Positions 1 to 7,732 of a stretch of DNA of 23,848 nt are shown here, piece by piece (the first letter of the stretch is position 1; every line of letters begins with the position of its first letter). The stretch is taken from assembly GCA_031265345.1 (NCBI GenBank), contig JAISCU010000083.1:1-23848 (forward strand), given 5' to 3'. A model generated the notes under the pieces. The model was not told the origin of the DNA and made no database searches. It saw only the letters and a list, made by a program, of their open reading frames with translations. The translations under genes and the position numbers were made by a program. Source of the stretch: Bifidobacteriaceae bacterium (GTDB lineage: Bacteria; Actinomycetota; Actinomycetes; Actinomycetales; WQXJ01).

Positions 1-1289
1 CGCTGGTCCCGGCGCTGTTGAACGCCGCGTCGCAGGCGGGCACCGTGCAAAGGGTCGCCCACTCGACGGCGGGCGCGTGGGTGTCGCTGGTCGGGCGCCT
101 GACCTCCCATCAGACCTCGGCCCTGGTGTTGGGCGGCCGGGACGCCGCCCCGCTCCAACAGGTGGTCGCCGCCGGGGTCGACGGCTCCGTCAACCAGTTC
201 CAGGCGGCCGCGATCAGCGGCGCGATCGGCGACCTGCCGGGCGACCTGGAGCCATCCCAGGTGGCGGAGGCCGAGTCGCTGCTGGTGTCCTTGGCGGGGA
301 CGCTGGCGTCGGACGGGCTGGCCCGCGCCGCGGAGGAGGTCCTGGAACGGGTCGCCCCGGAGGCCGCGCAGCGGGCGGCGGAGGACAAGGCGGCCAGGGC
401 GTTGGAGCGGGCGGAGCGGAAACGGTTCTTCGACGTGCGGCACAACGGCGACGGGACCTCCACCCTGCGTGGGCTTCTGCCGGTGGCGGAGGGCGAGCTG
501 GTGAGGGCGGTGGTGGACGCCGCCGCGGACAAGGCCAGAAGGCAGACCAAGGACGCGCCCGGCGCGCCTCTGGTGGAGCGCCGCCAGGCCAGGGCGGACG
601 CGCTGGTCGGGATCTGCCGCCACGCGCAGGGCTGCGACAAGGCCGCGCCGCTGGGCGCCGCCGGCGCCAGGATCGTGGTCACGATCGACGCCGCCGACCT
701 GGCGGACGGGGCCGGCGCCAGGGTCCAGGGCACCGGGGAGCGGTTGGACCCGACAGTGTTCGCCCGGCTTGCGTGCGACTCGGACGTGATGCGGGTCGTG
801 CTCGGCGCCAAGGGCGAGGTGCTCGACGTGGGTCGGGCGACCAGGGCGATCCCGAGGGGCCTGCGGGCGGCGGTGGTCGCCCGGGACAGGGGCTGCTCCT
901 TCCCCGGCTGCGACCGGCCGGCCGAGGTGTGCGAGTGCCACCACGTCCAGCCGTGGGAGTCCGGCGGGCCCACAAGACTGTCGAACCTTTGTTTGTTATG
1001 CCCAAGCCATCACCGCCTGGTCGAGCCGCCGAAAGCCAGGCCCCCCGACTGGGCGCTGGACCTGAGGGAGGACGGGTTGTGGGAGTTCCGGCCGCCCGCC
1101 TGGTACGACCCCGAACGAGCACCCCTGCTCCACCATCGCCACCGCAAACCCGGAACCCAAACACGCCCCGAACACACCTGCGACCAACCGGCCACACCAC
1201 CCGACGAACCGCCGCCCAGCCAACACGACAGCGGGCCACCGCCCCAAGGCACGGACCTTCCACCAGGCGACGGCGTCGACGCGCCCTGA
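1..1289 (+). CDS. DUF222 / HNH endonuclease domain protein, 5' end outside window
   Basis: The reading frame is open to the left edge, so the N-terminus is missing. Counting from an internal TTG at 18, the helical DUF222 region fills about residues 1-280. It is followed by an HNH nuclease module: a CSFPGC pair of cysteines near 293-298, CECHH at 305-309, the SGGPT..NL..LC stretch, and SHHRLVE at 330-336. These match the usual beta-beta-alpha metal HNH fold with its zinc-binding Cys residues. The last 60 residues are a Pro-rich, probably disordered tail. The family is multicopy in Actinobacteria. The HNH part predicts DNA nicking or cleavage, but the biological role is unsettled; some copies are thought to ride with mobile elements. 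A second family member begins at 22851, so the window is bracketed by them. The family call is sure, the function is not. Confidence 0.9.
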   Translation, partial: LVPALLNAASQAGTVQRVAHSTAGAWVSLVGRLTSHQTSALVLGGRDAAPLQQVVAAGVDGSVNQFQAAAISGAIGDLPGDLEPSQVAEAESLLVSLAGTLASDGLARAAEEVLERVAPEAAQRAAEDKAARALERAERKRFFDVRHNGDGTSTLRGLLPVAEGELVRAVVDAAADKARRQTKDAPGAPLVERRQARADALVGICRHAQGCDKAAPLGAAGARIVVTIDAADLADGAGARVQGTGERLDPTVFARLACDSDVMRVVLGAKGEVLDVGRATRAIPRGLRAAVVARDRGCSFPGCDRPAEVCECHHVQPWESGGPTRLSNLCLLCPSHHRLVEPPKARPPDWALDLREDGLWEFRPPAWYDPERAPLLHHRHRKPGTQTRPEHTCDQPATPPDEPPPSQHDSGPPPQGTDLPPGDGVDAP

Positions 1290-1426
1290 CCCGGAACCCG
1301 CCCGCTTCCCAAGTTCGACCGACAACACGCGACCGCCGATCAGGGCGAGCACAGCGGCGCACCTGAACGGCCGAGCCGACCCGACCTCTGACACCCGTCC
1401 GATGGGCTCCGCCAGGCCGGAGAACT

Positions 1427-1443
1427 GTCTGCTCGGAGCAGAC
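1427..1443. promoter_or_regulatory. Perfect 17-nt palindrome upstream of the lipoprotein gene
   Basis: GTCTGCTC-G-GAGCAGAC has two perfect 8-nt arms around one base. It lies 79 nt before the lipoprotein start and 138 nt after the HNH stop. A weak -10-like TAATGT at 1465-1470 would put the palindrome near the -35 position, so an operator is the favoured reading. A short terminator for the upstream gene cannot be excluded. Confidence 0.4.
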
Positions 1444-1521
1444 CACCGGCCCAGCCCGGCCCACTAATGTGGCCAGTGCCAGCCCAGACCCCGCTGGTCC
1501 GACCCGAAAAGGAGAAAGATC

Positions 1522-2451
1522 ATGAAGCGCATCGTTGCCAAGACTCTCGCCGTGGTAGCCGGATTGATGACCGTGGCGGGCGTGGGCGCCTGCTCGAACA
1601 GCCGGATCGAGCTACCCGACTGGAGCGCGGTGGAGGCCGGATTCGACCCGTTGGGGCTGGAGTGGGGAATGGGCGCCGACCAAGTCCCGTCCGCGATCTA
1701 CGGCGACGCCGCACCCGAAGATCAAAGTTGGTCCCATTCCGTGAAAGCCTTCGGCCTGCCGTGGGTGGGAAGCCTCAGCTTCGAGGATGACCAGCTTTAC
1801 AGCGTCCGCCTGACGTACGAAGAGGAGGGCTGGGACCGGGACAAGGCCCTCGAAAGCGGTACTGAGTTCGACGAGGCCATGCTCCACCTTGCCTTCGGAC
1901 AAGTCTTCACGCACGTGTCAACCCTCCTTGAGAAGTCCAACGGCCCGGCGGCCTACGAGTACACGGCGGAAGACAGCGGGAGGCACGTGGAGTGGGATGT
2001 CGACGGTGCCTTTGTCTCGCTCCTTGAAATCGAGTACTCGGATTCGTCGGGAGAGGTCTTCCTCGACTTCAGACCCAATCTGACGGGGATTTGGGAACTC
2101 ACGAAGGGCGGCCAGGACTTCGAATTCGAAACTCTCGAAGACGGCGAATGGGTGCCTGATCGGGGATACGGCGAGGGCCAGTTGGCTTTCGAGTTCTCCG
2201 ACTTCGATCATGTGACGGTGTCTCGAATCATCGGATCGGCGACCATGACACGTTCGCTCGAATGCAGGCAGTCGGCGGGCGCGCTGAACGTTGGCGGCTA
2301 TGACGCTGGGGTCCGCCTCGACTACGTGTGGTTCAAGATCGTCGGCGACCGCCTGGTGATGGAGTTGGATAGCGGCGACGGCCCCACCGTCGTGTTCGAG
2401 CGCCGAGACGAGCCGATCATCGAAGGAGCCGCCGAGCCGACCCCGAGCTAA
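1522..2451 (+). CDS. Predicted lipoprotein of unknown function
   Basis: The 309-residue product starts at an ATG preceded by a strong Shine-Dalgarno (AAGGAGAAAG, 1508-1517). Residues 1-23 form a lipoprotein signal peptide: basic MKR, a hydrophobic stretch, then V-G-A-C with the lipidated Cys at 24. The mature protein should be anchored to the outer face of the membrane. It is acidic and rich in Trp, Asp and Glu, with no transmembrane segment after the signal. The stretch around 35-50 (FDPLGLEWGM followed by a hydrophobic turn) recalls small surface proteins, but I do not recognise a family. It is monocistronic: a 70-nt gap before a repeat and 93 nt before hrpA. Its base composition is somewhat less GC-rich than its neighbours. 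Confidence 0.8.
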   Translation: MKRIVAKTLAVVAGLMTVAGVGACSNSRIELPDWSAVEAGFDPLGLEWGMGADQVPSAIYGDAAPEDQSWSHSVKAFGLPWVGSLSFEDDQLYSVRLTYEEEGWDRDKALESGTEFDEAMLHLAFGQVFTHVSTLLEKSNGPAAYEYTAEDSGRHVEWDVDGAFVSLLEIEYSDSSGEVFLDFRPNLTGIWELTKGGQDFEFETLEDGEWVPDRGYGEGQLAFEFSDFDHVTVSRIIGSATMTRSLECRQSAGALNVGGYDAGVRLDYVWFKIVGDRLVMELDSGDGPTVVFERRDEPIIEGAAEPTPS

Positions 2452-2476
2452 CGCCCGCAGTCTGAGCGCGGCCCGC

Positions 2477-2496
2477 CCCACGGCATCGTCCACCGC
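2477..2496 (+). repeat. Dispersed GGCATCGT repeat, copy 1 (diverged)
   Basis: CACGGCATCGTCCA in the spacer before hrpA matches the core of the dispersed element described at 18058, in forward orientation. It lacks the first G of the GGCGGCATCGT core. Confidence 0.45.
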
Positions 2497-2500
2497 CGCC

Positions 2501-2525
2501 AGAACGGGTGCCTGTCCCCTGTTCT
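2501..2525 (+). repeat. REP-like hairpin containing GGTGCCTGTCCCC
   Basis: AGAAC (2501-2505) pairs with GTTCT (2521-2525), extended by a G-T and two G-C pairs. The loop strand carries GGTGCCTGTCCCC at 2507-2519, a motif I recognise from repetitive palindromes in many unrelated bacterial genomes, often tied to REP-associated transposases. No such transposase is in the window. It sits 20 nt before the hrpA start and could affect its 5' end. Confidence 0.5.
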
Positions 2526-2544
2526 GATTTGGGAGAATAGGGCG

Positions 2545-5500
2545 GTGCCAGCCGCGCCCCTCCGCATCACGTACCCGCCCGAGCTGCCGATCAGCGCTCG
2601 CCGGGCGGAGATCGCGCGCGCCATCGCCGGGCACCAGGTCGTGATCGTCTCGGGGGAGACTGGCTCCGGCAAGACCACCCAGCTGCCCAAGATTCTCCTG
2701 GAGTTGGGCTACGGGGGTGGTTCCAATTTGGACGATGCCGCCGCCCCGGCATCCCCCGCCACCTCGAGTTCGCCACCTGGCGGCCTGGCCGGGCTCCCCG
2801 CCGACGCTGCCGCCAGGAACACGGGTTTGCGTCAGACGCCAACCCGTGTTCCTGGAGGGGCTGCGCGCAATCGACCGCTGATGATAGCCCACACCCAGCC
2901 GAGGCGGATCGCCGCCCGCGCCACCGCCGAGCGGGTCGCCCAAGAACTGGGCACACCGTTGGGGCAGACGGTCGGCTACCAGGTCCGATTCACCGATCAT
3001 TCGTCGGCGTCCACCCGCCTCAAGGTGATGACCGACGGGGTGCTGCTGGCCCAGATCCAACGCGACCCGCAGTTGCGCGCCTACGACGCGATCATCATCG
3101 ATGAGGCGCACGAGCGGTCGCTCAACATCGACTTCCTGCTGGGCTATCTGTCCAATCTGCTGCCCAAGCGGCCCGACTTGAAGCTCATCATCACCTCGGC
3201 CACCATCGACTCGGCGCTGTTCGCAGCCCATTTCGGTCGCGACGCCGACCACCCCGCTCCCGTCATCGAGGTGTCGGGGCGGACTTATCCGGTGGACATC
3301 CGGTACCGGCCACCCGGCCAGGATGGCGTGCCGGAGGATCAACCGACCGCGATTGTGGCGGCGGCGCGCGAACTGATGCGCCAGGGCGACGGCGACATCC
3401 TGGTCTTCTGCTCCGGCGAACGCGAGATTCGCGATGCCGCCGACGCGCTGAGCGGGGACCTCGGCGCTCAGGCGGTCAGCGGCAAGGGCGGCGCGCGTTC
3501 CGGCGCGCCGCGCGGGCCGCGAACCGCCTTGGAGGTCCTCCCGCTCTACTCCAGGCTCAGTTCCGCCGAGCAGCATCGCGTCTTCGAACCGCATTCAGCC
3601 CGACGGATCGTGCTCGCCACGAACGTGGCCGAGACCTCGCTGACGGTGCCCGGCATCCACTACGTGATCGACCCCGGCACCGCCCGCATCTCGCGCTACT
3701 CGAAGGCCACGAAGGTGCAGCGGTTGCCGATCGAACCGGTCTCGCAGGCCAGCGCCAACCAGCGGGCCGGACGTTGCGGGCGCATCGCCAAAGGCGTCTG
3801 CCTGCGTCTTTACAGCCGCGAGGACTTCGAGACGCGCCCGGCCTTCACCGATCCGGAGATTCTGCGCACCTCGCTCGCCTCGGTGATTCTGCAGATGCTG
3901 GCCGTCGGCGTGGTCCACTCCCCTGGCGAAGTGGCCCGCTTTCCCTTTGTCCAGCCGCCCGACACCCGAGCCGTCACCGATGGCGTGCGGGTCCTGCAGG
4001 AACTCGGCGCCATCGAGGACCGCGATGGGCGGACCCGGTTGACCGAGGCGGGGCGCCGCCTCGCCCGCATTCCTCTGGACCCGCGGCTGGCCCGCATGAT
4101 CATCGAGGCAGAGTCTGCGGGCGTGGAGCGGGAGGTGACGATCATCGCCGCCGCTTTGTCGATCCAGGACCCCCGCGAGCGCCCGCTCGAGTTCCAAGCC
4201 CAAGCCGACCAGTCGCATGCCCGCTTCAACGATCCGACCAGCGACTTCCTGTCCTTCTTGAACCTGTGGGAGTACCTGCGGGCCGCCCGGAGGGACAACT
4301 CGTCGTCCGCCTTCCGCCGCCTGGTCCGCCGCGAATACCTCAATTACCTGCGCATTCGTGAATGGCAGGACCTGGTCAAGGAGTTGCAGCGCGCTGCCCG
4401 CGCCGGACGCGACCGGCGCGGCGGGCGGCCTGGCGACACCCAGCCATCTGACGCCAGCGACGGGCGGTCCGGCGGAACCCAGCAAACCGCCGCCCAGTCG
4501 GCCGGTGCCCAACCGCGCCGTTCCCAGCCAGACGACGCCGCTCCGAACACCGCACGCAACAAGCGCAGCCGGCGAGGCGCGCGGCCTGACGGCCCCGAGC
4601 CGCCCGGCGCCCAGCCGAGCGCAGCCTGCGACGGTCGGCCTGGCGGCTCGCTGCCAGACGGTGCCCAGTCACACGGCGCCGCGCCGGACACCGCACGCCA
4701 CGGGCACGACGGGCGGACCAAGGCGGCGGGGACGGCGGCATCGTCCAACGTTTTGGAGGCGGCCGGAGACGCCGCCAAGGCCGAAGCCCGGCGGTGGCGG
4801 CTCCAGTGGCCCTCGGATCAGATCCACCGCGCCCTGCTGCAGGGGCTGTTGTCGCAGTTCGGGCAACTCCAGGCCACGCCGGTCCGAGCCGGAGGCGGCG
4901 CTCGAAGGCCAGAGCCCAAGCGGACAACGGGGCCCAAGCAGTACCTGGGCGCGCGGGGCATCAGGTTCGCGATCTACCCCGGCTCGACGCTCCGCACCAA
5001 GCCGCCCGCCTGGGTGATGGCCGCCGAACTGGTCGAGACCTCGCGCCTGTGGGGCCGGACCTGCGCCGCCATCAACCCCGAATGGGTCGAGGCAGCCGCA
5101 CCGCACTTGGCGCGGCGGACCTACGCGAATCCGCGCTGGTCGGCCAAGCGTGGCGCCGCCGTGATCGATGAGAAAGTGCTGGTCTACGGCCTGCCGGTGG
5201 TCGCGGCCCGGCCGGTGGCGCTGGCCCAAGTGGACCAGGCGATGGCGCGCGAGCTGTTCATTCGGCACGCCCTGGTGGAGGGCGACTGGCGCACGCACCA
5301 CCGGTTCTACCAGGCCAACCGCGAGTTGCTGGAACGGGCCGAGGAGTTGGCGGCCCGGTCGCGCACGTCCAAGCCGTTGATCGGCGACGAGGACTTGTTC
5401 GATTTCTATGATCAGCGCCTGCCCGCGTCGGTGACGTCAGCCCGCCATTTCGACGCCTGGTGGAAGCGCGCGTCCCGGTCGGAGCCGGAGTTGCTGACCC

Positions 5501-7095
5501 TGACGCCCGAACTCCTCGCGGTCGAGGCGCAGACCTCCGGCGAGGGCTTCCCGGACGATTGGCGGCAGGGCGAATTCGTCCTGCCCGTGACTTACGAGTA
5601 CTCGCCGGGCAGCCCGCACGATGGCGTGGCCGTCCACATCCCCATCCAGTACGCCAATCAACTGCCGCGCGACGGGTTCGACTGGCAGGTGCCGGGCCTG
5701 CGCCAAGACCTGATCGCAGCCCTCATCAAGACGCTGCCCAAGGCTTTGCGGGCGGAGTTGCTTCCGGCGCGGGACACGGCTCGCCAGGCGTTGGAGGCGC
5801 TGGGACCCCCAGCCGATTGGCGCACAGCCGACAGTCGGACCCAGCCCCTGGTCGCGGCCCTCAGCGAGGTCTTCCGGAGGCTGCGCGGCGTCAACGTGCC
5901 GGTGGAGGCGTGGCAGCCCGACGCGCTCCCGGACCACCTCCGCATCACCTTCCTGGTCGAGGATCCGAAGGGCCGCGTCATGGCCTCGGGCCACGACTTG
6001 GGCGCGGTTGTCACGGCCGCCGCACCGGACGTCTCGGCGGCGATCAGCCGGGTAGTCGCCGCCAGTACCAAGGCGCACGATGCCGCCGGGTCGGCTTCCG
6101 GGGGGCGGGCTGCCGACCGTCGGGCGGGTTCGGAACACGGGTTGGCGTCTGACGCTAACCCGTGTTCCTCCGGTTCGGCGACTGGCGCTGGGGCCTCCGC
6201 GGCGCTGTGGCCTGGAACTCGCGAACGTGTGACGACTTGGGATTTCGGCGATTTGGCGACCGAGGTCTCCGCCGTCGATGGGGCCGGGCACACTGTGCGC
6301 GGCTATCCGGCGCTGGTGGCCCGCTCCGGCCAGGTGTCGCTGCGGTTGTTGACGGACGCGGGCGTCGCCGGGGCCGAGATGGCCGCTGGCGTGCGGGAAC
6401 TGTTGCTTGGCGAACTGGCGCTGACCCCGCAGCGCTTGCTCACACGGTTGCGGCCAGAGCAAGCCTTGCCGCTGGCGGCGTCGCACTATGCCAGCGCCGC
6501 CGAGTTGACCATCGACGCCCAGCGGGCTGTGATCGGGGCCGCGCTTGGGGCCGCAGTGCCGCGTCGCCAGGCCGACTACGAGCAACTCCGCGCCGACTTG
6601 CGGGGACGCTTGGAGGATGCCGCTTTCGCGACTCTGCGAACGGCATCGGACCTGGTGGCACGGGGGCGTGGGCTTGAGGAGGCGGCGTCGCGGGTGACCG
6701 CTCCGGGAGTGGCCGATTCGGTCGCCGACATTCGGGCTCATCTGGGGCGGTTGACGGGCGCTGGTTTCCTCAGCCGAGCCGGGCTGACGCGGCTGAAGGA
6801 CCTGGGCCGGTACCTCGCGGCCGAGGCCTACCGGCTGACCAGGTTGGGGACCAACCAGGCCAGGGAGCAGGCGGCGCTGGCGGAACTCGCGGCGCTGGAA
6901 GCCGAGGTGGCGGCGGTGGCTGGGACGGCGGCATCGGGCAGCTTGGAAGCGGGCGGAAACCTGGCAGAGGTGCCGTGGATGATCGAGGAGTTGCGGGTGT
7001 CGCTGTTCGCACAGCAACTCGGGACCGCGTACCCGGTCAGCGCCAAGCGGATCAGGAAGGTGCTGGCCCAAGCGGGCGCGACCACGAGTGGCTGA
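2545..7095 (+). CDS. hrpA: ATP-dependent RNA helicase HrpA (DEAH box), with low-complexity insertions
   Basis: DEAH-box RNA helicase that uses NTP hydrolysis to move along RNA or remodel ribosomal complexes. Motif I GETGSGKT is at 37-44, Ia TQPRR at 117-121, II DEAH at 186-189, III SAT at 218-220 and VI QRAGRCGR at 406-413. HA2/OB and DUF3418-type C-terminal regions follow. The GTG start at 2545 has GGGAG about 9 nt upstream. At 1516 residues it is longer than the roughly 1300 of E. coli HrpA. The excess lies in four Ala/Gly/Pro/Ser-rich insertions: about residues 57-110 between motifs I and Ia, about 620-740, about 1175-1215, and about 1450-1475. Each insertion contains a dispersed repeat copy and two contain the same large palindrome, all in frame. 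All helicase motifs are intact, so the gene is probably functional. Confidence 0.95.
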   Translation: MPAAPLRITYPPELPISARRAEIARAIAGHQVVIVSGETGSGKTTQLPKILLELGYGGGSNLDDAAAPASPATSSSPPGGLAGLPADAAARNTGLRQTPTRVPGGAARNRPLMIAHTQPRRIAARATAERVAQELGTPLGQTVGYQVRFTDHSSASTRLKVMTDGVLLAQIQRDPQLRAYDAIIIDEAHERSLNIDFLLGYLSNLLPKRPDLKLIITSATIDSALFAAHFGRDADHPAPVIEVSGRTYPVDIRYRPPGQDGVPEDQPTAIVAAARELMRQGDGDILVFCSGEREIRDAADALSGDLGAQAVSGKGGARSGAPRGPRTALEVLPLYSRLSSAEQHRVFEPHSARRIVLATNVAETSLTVPGIHYVIDPGTARISRYSKATKVQRLPIEPVSQASANQRAGRCGRIAKGVCLRLYSREDFETRPAFTDPEILRTSLASVILQMLAVGVVHSPGEVARFPFVQPPDTRAVTDGVRVLQELGAIEDRDGRTRLTEAGRRLARIPLDPRLARMIIEAESAGVEREVTIIAAALSIQDPRERPLEFQAQADQSHARFNDPTSDFLSFLNLWEYLRAARRDNSSSAFRRLVRREYLNYLRIREWQDLVKELQRAARAGRDRRGGRPGDTQPSDASDGRSGGTQQTAAQSAGAQPRRSQPDDAAPNTARNKRSRRGARPDGPEPPGAQPSAACDGRPGGSLPDGAQSHGAAPDTARHGHDGRTKAAGTAASSNVLEAAGDAAKAEARRWRLQWPSDQIHRALLQGLLSQFGQLQATPVRAGGGARRPEPKRTTGPKQYLGARGIRFAIYPGSTLRTKPPAWVMAAELVETSRLWGRTCAAINPEWVEAAAPHLARRTYANPRWSAKRGAAVIDEKVLVYGLPVVAARPVALAQVDQAMARELFIRHALVEGDWRTHHRFYQANRELLERAEELAARSRTSKPLIGDEDLFDFYDQRLPASVTSARHFDAWWKRASRSEPELLTLTPELLAVEAQTSGEGFPDDWRQGEFVLPVTYEYSPGSPHDGVAVHIPIQYANQLPRDGFDWQVPGLRQDLIAALIKTLPKALRAELLPARDTARQALEALGPPADWRTADSRTQPLVAALSEVFRRLRGVNVPVEAWQPDALPDHLRITFLVEDPKGRVMASGHDLGAVVTAAAPDVSAAISRVVAASTKAHDAAGSASGGRAADRRAGSEHGLASDANPCSSGSATGAGASAALWPGTRERVTTWDFGDLATEVSAVDGAGHTVRGYPALVARSGQVSLRLLTDAGVAGAEMAAGVRELLLGELALTPQRLLTRLRPEQALPLAASHYASAAELTIDAQRAVIGAALGAAVPRRQADYEQLRADLRGRLEDAAFATLRTASDLVARGRGLEEAASRVTAPGVADSVADIRAHLGRLTGAGFLSRAGLTRLKDLGRYLAAEAYRLTRLGTNQAREQAALAELAALEAEVAAVAGTAASGSLEAGGNLAEVPWMIEELRVSLFAQQLGTAYPVSAKRIRKVLAQAGATTSG
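2732..2742 (-). repeat. Dispersed GGCGGCATCGT repeat, copy 2 (in hrpA)
   Basis: Exact core on the minus strand, inside the first hrpA insertion. It is read in frame as Asp-Asp-Ala-Ala-Ala and lies 81 nt before the first palindrome. Confidence 0.65.
2813..2855. repeat. Large palindrome, copy A, inside hrpA
   Basis: Two 21-nt arms around a central A with a single mismatch (T2828 against C2840). The outer arm is CCAGGAACACGGGTT and the inner arm GCGTC/GACGC. It lies in frame in the insertion between helicase motifs I and Ia. A near-identical copy in reverse orientation is at 6132. Confidence 0.9.
4427..4715 (+). repeat. Degenerate tandem duplication in the third hrpA linker
   Basis: The linker carries two imperfect copies of a roughly 140-170 nt unit. 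CGACGGGCGGTCCGGCGG at 4458 recurs as CGACGGTCGGCCTGGCGG at 4629 (171 nt apart), and ACACCGCACGC at about 4547 recurs at about 4688 (141 nt apart), so a 30-nt indel separates the copies. At protein level the motif is DGR-x-GG followed by D-x-A-P-x-TAR. Confidence 0.65.
4734..4744 (+). repeat. Dispersed GGCGGCATCGT repeat, copy 3 (in hrpA)
   Basis: Exact core, in frame as Thr-Ala-Ala-Ser, followed by a Leu-Glu-Ala-Ala sequence that resembles copy 5 at 6927. Confidence 0.65.
6077..6087 (-). repeat. Dispersed GGCGGCATCGT repeat, copy 4 (in hrpA)
   Basis: Exact core on the minus strand, extended by GGGTCGG as in the intergenic copies at 18061, 19661 and 22284. It is translated as His-Asp-Ala-Ala-Gly-Ser and lies 55 nt before the second palindrome. 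Confidence 0.7.
6132..6168. repeat. Large palindrome, copy B, inside hrpA
   Basis: GGAACACGGGTT (6132-6143) pairs with its complement at 6157-6168, and GGCGTC-T-GACGCT forms the inner part with one G/T pair. It differs from the reverse complement of the copy at 2813 by one base over 37 nt, so the two copies are inverted relative to each other. It is in frame. Confidence 0.9.
6927..6937 (+). repeat. Dispersed GGCGGCATCGT repeat, copy 5 (in hrpA, one mismatch)
   Basis: GGCGGCATCGG followed by GCAGCTTGG, which matches the extended consensus. It is in frame as Thr-Ala-Ala-Ser-Gly in the C-terminal linker. Confidence 0.55.
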
Positions 7096-7248
7096 TCGAC
7101 GTTGGGTGGTCTGCACAAGAGTGTCAGACCCGTGCGGAACGCTTGTGTTCAAAGTGAGGGAGGACTGATGGGACGGCCAGACAGGGCCAGCGCCGTCCGA
7201 CTTCTCCCAGGCGCTGGGCCCACCGGACTCCGACCTGGCGCGGATGCT

Positions 7249-7482
7249 TCAGGTGCCGCGACGGGTCGTTCGGTCGCCAGCCCGCATCGAGTCGATGTCC
7301 ATGAAGGCGTTGTCCAAGGCTTCGGCATGATAGATGTCGTAATTCTCGCGTATGCGCGCAACAATGCCAGCTTCGTCCCATTCGGCCAGAACATCGGCTG
7401 CGGATAGGCCGCAGTGGCGGGCGTATTGCTCCAGCAAATAGAGGAAGAATTCGGTCTCGGCGGGAAGTTTATTCGCGTACAT
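7249..7482 (-). CDS. DUF3791 domain protein
   Basis: A 77-residue product. The sequence follows the DUF3791 pattern: FFLYLLEQYARHCGLSA, a helix with DVL..W...GI, NYDIYH, then NAFMDID. DUF3791 proteins are small, all-helical, and commonly sit beside DUF3990 genes, as here. I chose the ATG at 7482 because GGGAG lies about 9 nt upstream on this strand and the family begins shortly before the Phe-Phe-Leu stretch. It overlaps the 3' end of the middle gene by 14 nt, so the two are translationally coupled. A role as antitoxin or partner of the DUF3990 protein is inference from gene order. Confidence 0.75.
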   Translation of the reverse strand: MYANKLPAETEFFLYLLEQYARHCGLSAADVLAEWDEAGIVARIRENYDIYHAEALDNAFMDIDSMRAGDRTTRRGT

Positions 7483-7732
7483 AGAGGGCGTCTCCCAGGA
7501 CATAGGTCGAGAGCCTGGGATCGCCATTGGCGACCTCGTTCAAGAACAGGTCGAAAACGACCAGTGGCGAGTCGTGCCACAGGAGCGTCTCTGGATCGGC
7601 CAACATCTCATGGGTCTCCGATCCGATGAACTCGCGGATCGCCTGGTCCTCGTCCCAGCCGAACTCTTTCATGGCCAGGTCCACGATCCATTCATCGAAC
7701 ATCGAGAGGATCCCCGGATCGACCTCATTCAA
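7469..7732 (-). CDS. Small acidic protein between DUF3990 and DUF3791
   Basis: An 87-residue acidic, helical-looking product with a conserved-looking centre (SETHEMLADPETLLWHDSP) and a VFDLFLNEVANGD end. The TTG at 7732 is preceded by GGAGG with a 9-nt spacer. A TTG two codons earlier would be too close to that site. The start lies inside the DUF3990 3' end (8-nt overlap) and the stop inside the DUF3791 start, so the three genes form one operon with overlapping joints. I do not recognise a named family, although genes of this type recur in DUF3990/DUF3791 cassettes. It may be an immunity or adaptor protein. Confidence 0.7.
   Translation of the reverse strand: MNEVDPGILSMFDEWIVDLAMKEFGWDEDQAIREFIGSETHEMLADPETLLWHDSPLVVFDLFLNEVANGDPRLSTYVLGDALYVRE

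Noticed and set aside
1918..4512. Long minus-strand frames opposite the lipoprotein and hrpA
   Set aside because: They are antisense to conserved helicase motifs and have no family features.
7096..7248. Small gene or terminator between hrpA and DUF3791
   Set aside because: No frame with family features and no convincing hairpin was found.
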